A stretch of DNA of 20,186 bases from Rhizaria sp. SCN 62-66 (taxonomy: Eukaryota > Rhizaria, unplaced), in contig MEDY01000581.1 of the NCBI GenBank assembly GCA_001724265.1, forward strand, positions 1 through 20,186, written 5' to 3'. This document shows, piece after piece, positions 8,456-17,752 of the stretch (position 1 is its first letter; the number at the start of each line of letters is the position of its first letter). The notes beneath the pieces were generated by a model. The model was not told where the DNA came from and searched no databases. It saw nothing but the letters and a program-made list of their open reading frames with translations. The position numbers and the translations under genes are program-made.

Positions 8456-9736
8456 TTACATGTGCATGTACATGAGATTGCGCGCGCCGACGTCGAGGTT
8501 CACCACGAGCGTGGGATCATTATGCTGCTCGCGTAGACGCTGCCGAGCCTCCGCTCCGGCAATCGCTTCTTCCGCTGCAGTCGCAGCATCAGCGTTGCCA
8601 AAGTCCTCAGCGCTGGCATCGTGACCGCGCGCAGCCACCCTGAACTTAGCGTTCTCGGTGGTCTGTATGGCCACCTGGTCGAACGTGCTGTTCCACGCTG
8701 GCATGGCACCAGTCTCCATCACCAGCAAACCATCGTGTCCGCGCTCTGCCGCCGCAGTGCGGCCCGGAGCGACCTGGACAGCGTGCCTGCGACGGGCGTC
8801 ACTCACGCGTTGCGCGTCGCTCTTGGCTGACATGAAGTCGGCCTCAGCAATAACCGCTTGGGTGGAGGCAACATTTCGACGATCGAGCGCGAGTTTCTTC
8901 TCGCGGAGCTGGTTTTGGCGCCACTTGCGCATGATCTGCGGGACGTCATGGCCAAGAATGTAGGCCTCACGCAGACGCACGCGTAACGGTGCTAAGCTCA
9001 TCTCCTCGCGCTGCAGCACGATAAACGCGATGACAACGACGACGAAGAAAAGGATGACAAGCACGCAGATAAGTACAGTGGCGACAACCTTGGCCGAGTG
9101 CGAGAGCGTGTCGACGAAGAGGAAGTTGGCCAAGAAGAAGATCATGAACGACGTGCCCAGCGATAGGAACTCGACAGCGCCCGGAACGCGATTCTCGAAC
9201 GGCTGGCCAAAGATCTGCAGCAAGATGCACACGAAGATCAACAGTGATGCAAGCAAGAGCTGAGTGTGCAGCGCACCGGGGAAGAAGACGGAAATGGCGA
9301 CAAGCGCAGCCTTGCGAAACATCTCATTGAGGAACCAATAGTAACGTGTGGGCTTGTAACCGCGGTACAGGAAGGCTATCTGCGATTCGAAGTTCTTCTT
9401 CTGCGCGCGCGTGATGTCAGAGGTGCCAGTAGCCGGTGCCTGGATAAGTGCGCGGTTACGGTATAAAATAGCCCACGCGAACAGCGGAATGCCGACGACC
9501 CAGAGGATAAACATCGGCACGCCAAGGACCAAGATAAACATGATGTGTTGGGAGGAGTAGCAGGGCTCGCTGAGGTCGCCGAGCATGAAGCTGGCGCCAG
9601 GGTCACCACCAATACTCTTGCAGGAAGCAACTGACAGGGAGAGGACGGACTTCACAGCGGCCGATGAAACAGAGGCAGACGTTAACACGAAAATGAAGAT
9701 GCACAACATCGCCAAGAGCTGAAGCAGGGACAACAT
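8456..9736 (-). CDS. Polytopic membrane protein with long cytosolic tail (C-terminal part of a GCC2/GCC3-type receptor-like protein)
   Basis: 426 residues are open. Hydrophobic segments lie at about residues 2-24, 66-92, 143-177, 187-208 and 216-241. A soluble tail follows, charged at first (MRKWRQNQLREKK) and then rich in Ala. The stretch YRGYKPTRYYWFLNEMFRKA between segments resembles the conserved loop of the TRP-like membrane domain found at the C-terminus of many large protist proteins with GCC2/GCC3 ectodomains; this is recognition from memory, function unknown. The ATG at 9736 is probably internal: coding sequence seems to continue upstream to a strong acceptor, CTCCTTTCTAG, near 9832, crossing a TAA at 9782. 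Downstream of the TAA at 8456 the frame continues, with another TAA, as a Ser/Arg-rich tail to TGA at 8378. Both extensions are needed only if TAA is sense. The family's ectodomain is encoded at 17753-20186, so a shared gene is possible. Confidence 0.78.
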   Translation of the reverse strand: MLSLLQLLAMLCIFIFVLTSASVSSAAVKSVLSLSVASCKSIGGDPGASFMLGDLSEPCYSSQHIMFILVLGVPMFILWVVGIPLFAWAILYRNRALIQAPATGTSDITRAQKKNFESQIAFLYRGYKPTRYYWFLNEMFRKAALVAISVFFPGALHTQLLLASLLIFVCILLQIFGQPFENRVPGAVEFLSLGTSFMIFFLANFLFVDTLSHSAKVVATVLICVLVILFFVVVVIAFIVLQREEMSLAPLRVRLREAYILGHDVPQIMRKWRQNQLREKKLALDRRNVASTQAVIAEADFMSAKSDAQRVSDARRRHAVQVAPGRTAAAERGHDGLLVMETGAMPAWNSTFDQVAIQTTENAKFRVAARGHDASAEDFGNADAATAAEEAIAGAEARQRLREQHNDPTLVVNLDVGARNLMYMHM

Positions 9737-9831
9737 GTCGATGATAAATGTGACGCCAGTGGTGTGGGCCAGACAGATGTGTTAACGCTCGTCAAATGAC
9801 CTCGAAGAGCCTGAACCTCGGTATGGGTGCC

Positions 9832-10791
9832 TAGAAAGGAGAAAGTTTAAGAGCATGCAAATGTGAGCAGTGTGGTAAGAACATTGTGGTGTCAAAGCAA
9901 TCTCCGAATTATGGTGCAATCCCACCGTAGACATAGTATGTTGACAGTGAGCTCGAACTTCCCAGAGGCTTGTATGTGAGTTTGTTTGCTTTGGTCGGCG
10001 GACTGGCTGGCTAGGAGGCAGGCAGGCTGGCAGCAGCCGGTGCGATTTTTTACGAACCGCTTACAAACCACTCCTAGGTTTTGCCACTCGATGCTGCATG
10101 CTTCTGAATCCCTTTTTTTACATCCCTTTTGTATTGGAGTCACGACCACATGAGCGGTACGTAAGAATTTTACTGAACATGGACTGTCCGACATTTTCGC
10201 GATGCTTTTCTCGCTTGATTTCGAAGCATTCTTTCATATGACTCCATTTTTAACTCAAGTAATTGCACGTACAGTCAAGGTTCCCAGAAAGCACACAGCA
10301 GAGTTTTTTTTAATTATCATACGTACACACCCATAGATGAATTCATGTATTGATTTTATCAGGACTATGCCGGCTAAGTTCAAAGAGAATGCAAGAAACT
10401 GTTCCGTACCTGCTAACGCTTTAATAAAGCACCGATCTAGATATAAAATTTGCTCTTGAAAACAAAAACTCAAGTTCGGCGAAAAAAAAAAATCCGGTAT
10501 TTGAGAACAAGAAGTGGAAACGAATTGGGGTGGTATTTGTAATTTGACACCTCCCAGTCAAGGTCTTCCATCGTTTCACGTAAAATACGTAGTACATGAG
10601 ATCACCTCAAGCTGGTAGGAGAACAAAACACTCAAAAATTAAATAGTCGCCGGTCATTAAAGTAATTCTTATGATTCTTGTTCAGACGGAAACAAGCATG
10701 TGTCGACTAATCACACACTGCCTTCCGTTGTTACTTAAAAGTCAGCGTGGCTATACTGATGCGGCTGCAGCTACTGCTGCTCTTGCGACTG
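9832..10791. other. Non-coding stretch, possibly an intron of a minus-strand gene
   Basis: On the minus strand it ends in a very good acceptor (pyrimidine run then TAG at 9832-9834) just before the membrane-protein exon. I found no matching donor with confidence. No gene or RNA was recognised. A minus-strand frame at 9892-10194 is protein-unlike. Confidence 0.35.
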
Positions 10792-11511
10792 TCACCACGA
10801 CTGCTGCTGTACGTTGATATACTGCAGACCGTTCGCGGGTCGGAACATGTGCATTTGCATTTGCATTTGCATTTGCCTTTGCGCTTGTGTGCTGACGCAT
10901 GCGCATGTGATTGCATTAAGACTTATTTATCCTGATTTGCATGGACAGGTGCTTGCATACTGACAGTGCTGAACATGCGCGCGACATGCATGTGCGATGA
11001 GTGTACGGGGGAGTTCATACCGCCATGCCTCTGAGCAAGACTGCCGGGAGAGGTCAGCCGTCCGGGGGTGCATATTTGGGAGTTTGGCGTTGCAGGGGAG
11101 TTGCGAAGCGACTGGTAATAGTGCAGGTGCAAATGAAGTGGAACTATTTTATGCGGATGCGAGCCCTGGTGTGTCGCCAATTGCTGGTGCAGGTACTGGA
11201 TGTGCGTCTGTTGGAGCGGAGAACAATCAAGTGTCGCAGACGGCGAGGTAAGCGGGTGCCGCCGAGTGAATGACCAACCAAGACCCCCAGATGTGGCATT
11301 CATACGACGAACCAAAAGTGGACTACCTGCAGAAGTCAAACGGTTGAGCAAGCATTTGCTGCTTTTGCAGCAGTTGCTGTGAATTGTGGTTTTGCAGTGT
11401 TGCCGCGATCCGCGTCGCTGCCGTATCAGCAACAGCCAATGACGGCAAAGCGGCGGTGGAACCATCGACCCAAGGTACGTCGGCGCCTAATTTGAGCAAG
11501 ATGCTTTCTTC
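10792..11511 (-). pseudogene. Gln-rich coding remnant or exon, function unknown
   Basis: One minus-strand frame reads ADVPWVDGSTAALPSLAVAD, then a glutamine-rich stretch (SQQLLQKQQMLAQPF), and near its end a (Gln-Met)n stretch from the hexamer repeat, to a TGA at 10792. It is crossed by TAG at 11323, TGA at 11227 and TAA at 11149 and 10927. Composition resembles the Gln-rich C-terminal part of the large gene at 12143-17676, so it could be a further exon or a degraded piece. A competing frame (10923-11465) is open without stops and also has Gln/His-rich parts. I cannot decide between them, and neither has a recognised domain. Confidence 0.28.
10851..10886. repeat. GCATTT hexamer tandem repeat
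   Basis: Four perfect GCATTT units (10851-10874) are followed by two variant units (GCCTTT, GCGCTT). On the minus strand one frame gives alternating Gln-Met. The repeat also creates overlapping ATGCAAAT octamers. Confidence 0.9.
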
Positions 11512-11514
11512 TCA

Positions 11515-12142
11515 GCAAGACGGCAGTATCCCATGTTTGATGATGCGCATGCATTTGCTGCAGAGGGACAACTTCACCCCCCAAGGGCAGCATGGCGCTG
11601 GCCATGGACGTATTGAATGGTGGGTTGGTCAGTAGAGCTGTTATGGATGTCGTTGGTCTCGTGGGAGCCGTAGCGATCAGACATTGGGTGATAGAAATGC
11701 TATGTAGCGAAGTTCCCCGTGTTTGGCATACTTTCGTTGCCATTAACGATAGCACCGGGGCACCACGCAGCAGCATGCATGAAACCAGTCATATTATGCA
11801 CATCGTCAGAGGATAAGCCGAGTGGTTTGGCGACAGTGGATATCGGAGCCAAATCGGGAGGTGAGAAGTCGCTGATTGAGTCAGTTGGGGATCCCGGTTT
11901 GGAATAGCAAAACACAAAAGCAAAAATACAAACAAACAAAAAAAGACGGGAGGGGAGTCACACATGCAGCACAGGTGGGTCAGTTTAACACGAATTTGAG
12001 GAAGGATCACCGATTCACCGCTAAAACAGTTGTGTGTGCGTATTGCTTCTTTTGTCTGTGTGTGCGTGATATATTTACGACTACAACCCAATGGACTAAC
12101 AAACGCACAGATTAATATCCGCACATTGAACAAATTACAGTT
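11515..12142. other. Unassigned stretch between Gln-rich blocks
   Basis: A minus-strand frame of 116 codons (11426-11776) contains PLQQMHAHHQ and might be another exon of the Gln-rich gene, but I see no splice sites that join it cleanly. The segment at about 11900-12140 is AT-rich and seems non-coding. Confidence 0.3.
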
Positions 12143-15100
12143 TCACATTTAATCAATGATACAAAAATGAACAGGTGTATGATAGGCATACGAGCCCGGG
12201 AAGATGCCGCAAGGATGCACAGCCGGTGACAAATGCAGTAATTTGCCCAAGCGTCTCCTGTCACTGGCACTGGGGGCAGCTGGAAGTGGCAACGACGCTG
12301 ACAACATGATACGAGGGCCAGGACTGAGACTGGCCGAAAGACTTCGCTTCGCAGGCAACGAAGGGGACACCTGAGACTGCGACTGCACCAGCAACTGTGC
12401 ATCGGGTTCCAAACAAAGCTACTGGCGTTATAACCTGGCATCGCAATGTGAGGCGCATCGCCAGCGCCGCTGCTGTGCGAAGGAACAGAGACTGCATGCT
12501 GCATGCCATTACCAAGCGGCCTGTCACGGCTGTTGGCATTGGTAGCAATGGCGTTGCTGCGATTACGGCCCTGGACGTCGCTGTCACGTCCTTGTTACGG
12601 CATCATGAGCTGCCCATGATCTTGACTTTGTCGCCGTTGATCCGGCATGTATCGTTGCTGTTGTTGTTGCTGTTGTTGTAGATGCTGCTGCTGTTGCTAT
12701 TCTTGCTGGTATTGTTGTGACTGCAGCTGCAACAAGGGTTGTGCCTGGGAGGGCGTTGGCAGCTGCACTCCAATGCAGGCATAGCGTGCATCGGCAAAAG
12801 TTGACAAGGGTCCCGGGCCTGTGAGAAACTTGTCCAGCCCACTTACACAGGACTGATAATCAACCCGCGCACTCAACTGGCTACTGGAGGTAATGCTGTC
12901 TCTTGACACCAAAATGTCGGGGAAACTTGCCTGTGAGCTGAAAGGAGAAATGTAGTGGTTGTTGCTCATCGTTGTCGTCAATACCTGCGGTGACAAACAG
13001 CCTTGCTCTTGTTGTTGAGAAGATATCATGCCCAAATGGTGAGCCGTAACCCCGTGCGCTTCCAAGGACGGCAAAACAGGATACCTTGAGGGAACTGTCT
13101 TCACTGGTCCCAACTTTGGTGATGCTGTGACCACGCTATCATAACTGCAGCTGGAGTGATCGTGCCCGCACGCAGTGCACCTGCCACCCCGAGCACAGGT
13201 CTTTAATTTGCGCGGAGGCGAGGACGAAAGTTGGCTGAATACGGTCAGATTCGGGGTCTCAACGACAACGGCAGGGCCGACGTCGCGTGCGGGAGCCATG
13301 GCTGCCTTCCGCCGAGCGGCTGCCTCAGCTACCGGCGGCGCGGCTGAGGATGCGGATGAGTCGCCCGACGTGACGTTTGACGAAGCAGCAGCGGAAACAG
13401 CATGGGGTGTTGACTGCCGACAAAGATCCACATGCAACGTACAAGCTTTCACTGAGGAGTGAGCCTCACATAGAGCTGCAGGCGCAGCCAATATGCTGCA
13501 GCTGCAACAGTCACTGACGTTCTGAACAGAATCATCGCAGTTAGGGGCGAAAGGAGCAGCCGGCATTACCGGCGGGTTGGCATAGAGTTTGCTTATCCAT
13601 GGGTGCCAGCGTAACATCACCACCAACACGTCACCGCGTACGGGGTCAAACATGAGGCCGAACGACTGTGGCACGCAAAGACAGTGTGGGGCAGATGACA
13701 TCGCACGACGGGCTGGCGTACCAGCCTCTGGCACATTTGGATTATTTGCGGATCGGAGAGACGGGATGGACTGAAAGAGAGCATGTACAAGTAGGCTGGC
13801 TTTCGGTCAAATTTCTCGGCTGAGACATAACGTTGCTGTCCACAGAGACCTTGAGCCCGCCAGAGCGGGCAACATCCACAGCGGCCTCACGCATTTCGCG
13901 CAGCACATCGCGCATCGGAGGATACATGGATTTGCGCAGAGGCGTTACCTCGGAATAATCACGTACATGTACACGTATATCGTCATCACCCGTAGAATTC
14001 ATGCCTTCGATGCGAAGGTTAGAGTTCGAGCTTAGCGCGGAGATCTAAGTGAAAAATCGAGCAGCAGCCGCCGCACCTCGTGCGGATAGCGCCGGCAAAA
14101 TGCGAGGAACGCGTTGGACTGATATCCACGTTCGTCACTCGCATCGGAACCCATCTCATTGAATAGTGCGTGCTTAAATGGTGCATGTTGCGATACATCT
14201 GCTTTGGAAGAGCTATCAGTGCAGCCAAAGCCCACAGAATTATTTGCCAAGACGGCAGAGTCATCAAGGATGGGGCAAGTACAGGGAGAGAGAAGGAGAA
14301 TAAAGGGGTTCGCCTTGGGGTCGAGGCGTGGCCTGTCCTCACCTGGTGGAGCAAACACAGAATCAGATTCCAAATGCGAGTCTGCACAATTTCCGAACAC
14401 AGTGTCAACAGCTCGGGCCTCTGGACACACACGAGGACTGCTGGCAACAATGGGACCCACCGGATGGTTCCAGCTAAGTTTCCCATTCATATGGGGGGCA
14501 TCAACCGGCACCGCCGTCATTGCTGCGACTGGCTCGACCGCTGTATTCTCTTGTGCAATCATCCCAGATCCGATTCGAGTCGTACCCGGCTTGGCGCCCA
14601 TCGTAGTTTGTGACGAACCTGTCGAAGTGGTGTTTGCGTAAATGTCCGTATCCTTGGGGTTGAGTGGCACACGCAGCCCTGCCAAGACATAAGCAACGGC
14701 ATCCGGGCTGTTCGCCGCCCTATGCAGGCCGGGACATCCACCAACCTCGGCCGCTGTTCCGGAACTATTCATTGAGACTGGTTCTGCGCCCATATCTTTC
14801 ATTGTGGGATTCATAGCGGTGTTGGGAATTTTACCCACGCCTGAAATATTTAATGTAGCACTTTTGCGATTGTTGATCGAGTAAAGACAATCACACCCTT
14901 GAGTCGCACACGCAGAGTTGGAGACGCAGCAGTGCGTGACATTTTTGAACGCGCCTCCGAGACCGTGAACCTTCACGTCGCCATCAGGAATATGACTGGA
15001 CGAAGTTGCCGGCGAAAGCGCGCACTGCGTGCGAGTGTAGTGATTCGCACGACTCAGAGTGTGCGTCGCGCTGTCGATGTCAAGGAGTGAACTTGCCATG

Positions 15101-17676
15101 GGAATTAGATGCGCTCGGACAACGGGACGAGCGGCCGCCGACTTCACTGTGGCAGGATCCGAAGGAGACTACGACGGCATAAATATCATTGATGCTGTAG
15201 CCGACGCTGTCGCTGAAGAGGAACTGTTGGACATTTGGCGCAACACTGTCGGGACAGCTCCCACGAGGCTCTGGCAGGAGATAAAGCAAGGCATCGGCGC
15301 AGCGATTGGCGGCGTGACAAAAGTGCATTCTGACGAGACTACGTCGCTGCTGTTATTTCCACCAGTGCAACCTCCATTCAGATCGCCATCGCTGGGGTCG
15401 TCACCACGGCACGCTTGGTCGAGCTTGAAACTCTCCCAGCTGACATCACTTTCGCTCCTATAGCCTCCGTCATTGCCGCTCTCATCCGCATAATCATCAC
15501 TTGCGGTACTAGACTAGTGCGCCGCCGCTCTGTTAGGGGAACACTTGGTGATTACGCCGGACAAGTGATGCAAGTTCCGTGTGCTAATACTTCCATCATG
15601 AGCAAGGGCGCCAACATGGACTCCCAAGCCATCGCGATGCAGGGATTGCATGCCCACATTCGCGAAAAAGTTGGCAACACTCCCCGATGACAATGCTCTG
15701 TTGAGGGTCGCAACAGCCAATGAGGGCAATCGTGTCGCAGATGAAGGCTGCGCTCCGATGAGAAAGCTATTCACGATCTTGGGCAAGACACCGTCTGGTC
15801 GCTTGCGATTTGAAGGGGACGTCGGTGGGGGCCCGCCTAAGGCCTCCCTATGCGCAACGCCCCCTGTACTAGAGCCAGAAGTTGCCATAGTGCGTAAGCC
15901 AACGCACATGCCACTCCGCTGCGAGGTGGCGCCAACGACATGACGGAAGGGTGTACGAGCCGCTGCACTGCGGCCAGAAGACGCAGACAGAGGCAGGCAC
16001 AATGTTGCTGCTGCGCCTGGTCCCTGGCCCTGCAGACGGGGATGGCATGTGCCATGAGAAATTGCATCGCGAGCGTGCGAAGTTATCGGCCCTGAAGTCG
16101 TCAGAGTTGTGCTGAGACCACCATGGCGGCTGTGCACTCGAGAACCGACGGCAGGGCCCGACAACAACGTTAGCGGGTCACCCTTGCTCGCATCTGTCGT
16201 GGACGCGTGACTTGAAGTCACCATACGGGAGGAAATCACTGCTGTTCGAGGGCCAACTTCACAAGGTGATGTTGGTTCGCGATGGTCCAGCTTGAAGGTA
16301 TCAGTCACCTGCTGTTCCGCCGCCCTCGCTTGTGAATACGGCACATTTATGGTGCTGTGATTAGATGTTGCTGCGGCAGCAATGGCATCGGACACCCCCG
16401 TAAATTGGCCGATCAAGGAGCCGGTGATGGTTGCATTGGTGTTGAGAGTGGCAGTGCAGCCCGCCAACGGAGGAACTGGCGGAGGCGGAAGCGGCGTCAG
16501 CTGCGTTTGCTGCGACTGGCGCGCCTCCCCAGCCAGGCCCGACCCACTAGCTGCCCGATTCACTGTCGCATGCTGAGGAGGAATGCCCAAACAGCACAAG
16601 GAGGCGACAGAAGAGAGGGGCATTGGCGCAACAGGGGCAAGTCCAAGAGCCTCTAGCATTCGGTACGTGACTAGTTGGCCGTGGAGTCCTTGTAGGGCCA
16701 GGGCAGCTGCCGCCGCAGCGAGGCGTTCTGGCACGGCACTGCCTTTACCGTGGACGCCACCTGCCACATTGGCGTCATCAGTGGCGTCCGCGTTTATGTA
16801 AAGGCTGTGCAAAGCTCCGCACCTGTAGTGATGAATGCCCTTCGAAGACGGAGTGGCCGCAACAGCGGCGGCGGACGTTAACCGAGAGCAAATGACGCCA
16901 CCGGCAGCTGAACACACTTTACACAGCTCAGCATGGAGGCAGCCGTGTGCATCGACCTCAGCGTCGTTCCGGCCGCAGCAAAGCAAGTGTGGCGACATCC
17001 TTTCTGCCGCAGCCACTGCAGCGGCCGCAACAGCAACCTCCGCGTCCGTGACCACTCCGGCGACCGCCGTGGCGGCTGCAACGGCGCGCGCGACTTTGCG
17101 CGCATGTGACTCGAACAACACACAAAGGCGCGCCTTGAGAACAGCATCTCCTGATGGCCGTCGGGGTTCTTTCTAGCCTACCGGGTATCCACGCGCGTCC
17201 AGAACCGAGCCGTAAAACTGAGGGAGGCTGCCCGAACGCGGGCATACGTCAGTTGGAAGCGGATCTGACTCGGAGGGTGGGACTGTGGAGGTTAGCGGCT
17301 GCGTCGCCTGAGTCGCTGTAAAAAAGCTGTTGGGGCGACGGATTGGGAAGCGTGGAGGAACGGAGCTGCCGGGAGAAACAGCAGTGAGTTTGAATGCTGG
17401 AAGTGCCGACGGGGTCATGACAACGGGGTTGCTCAGGACATCATCGTTTTCGTCCTCACCAGTGCCGTCGTAATTCAATACCTCCGAAGGTCCACGATTT
17501 CTTGCTGCACGCATCTCTGCTGCACACATTCTGCATGGCTCGCGTGTGTGCGCCGATATCTCGCTTGGGAACATGATCGCTGGGATTATGGAGGTAGGGG
17601 TCTTTGCGTGATTGTGCAACCGCGTCGAAAAATATGCCAACAGCCTCGCTAGTCTCAGCATGACCTGGTAATTGCT
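12143..17676 (-). CDS. Very large Ser/Ala/Gln-rich protein, family unknown, frame crossed by TAG codons
   Basis: Reading down the minus strand, a frame starts after an acceptor-like CTTTCAG at 17677 (first ATG 17661). It stays open to 14032 with three TAGs (17173, 15514, 15169) and no TAA or TGA. It moves by one base near a five-base T run (A on plus, 14052-14056), continues to a donor at 13849, crosses a 79-bp intron, and runs through a polyglutamine tract containing TAG (12697) and then TAA (12595). It changes frame once more near 12411-12417 and reaches TAA 12149 then TGA 12143. Visible features are Ala runs (residues from about 17050-16990), Cys clusters such as CRMCAAEM and CTACGHDHSSC, a helical stretch FLAFCRRYPHEVRRLLLDF, and low-complexity Ser/Thr/Pro linkers. 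I recognise no domain. Polyglutamine suggests a regulatory or scaffold protein, but this is inference. Alternatives: several genes or exons, or a pseudogene. Confidence 0.5.
12652..12722 (-). repeat. CAA/CAG repeat encoding a glutamine tract, interrupted by TAG
   Basis: On the minus strand the tract reads QQYQQE, TAG, QQQQHL and then eight more glutamines. Mixed CAA and CAG codons point to protein-level selection rather than a simple microsatellite. The TAG at 12697-12699 sits where a Gln codon would be natural. Confidence 0.8.
13771..13849 (-). other. Spliceosomal intron, 79 bp, phase 0
   Basis: On the minus strand the donor is AAG then GTCTCT, and the acceptor is the pyrimidine-rich GCTCTCTTTCAG followed by TCC. 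The intron has no stop but is 79 bp long, so splicing is needed to connect the frame ending ARSGGLK with the frame beginning SIPSLRSANN. The exact phase match supports it. Confidence 0.6.
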
Positions 17677-17752
17677 CTGAAAGTGCGTGAGTCTTGCTGA
17701 GAGTGAACCGATGATTGTGCTAATTTTTCATTGGCACCTCAGTCATGGGCGC
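17677..17752 (-). other. Short spacer or intron between ectodomain gene and large Ser/Ala/Gln-rich gene
   Basis: The minus strand has an acceptor-like GCACTTTCAG ending at 17677. GAG then GTGCCA, within about 65 bp upstream, would be an in-phase donor if TAG at 17753 is read as sense. If correct, the two blocks form one gene. Otherwise there is almost no room for a promoter. Confidence 0.3.

Noticed and set aside
14046-14077. A 32-bp intron (GTGCGG to CACTTAG) linking the two frames at about 14050
   Set aside because: Too short for the intron sizes seen here (79-164 bp), and the sequence inside reads as a helix continuing the upstream protein; a lost T in the adjacent run explains the frame change more simply.
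14159-14641. Plus-strand open frames of about 150-160 codons opposite the large minus-strand gene (also 13175-13462 and 16357-16656)
   Set aside because: The minus-strand frame is far longer, has a matching intron and a glutamine tract; the plus-strand frames look like antisense shadows of GC-rich coding DNA.
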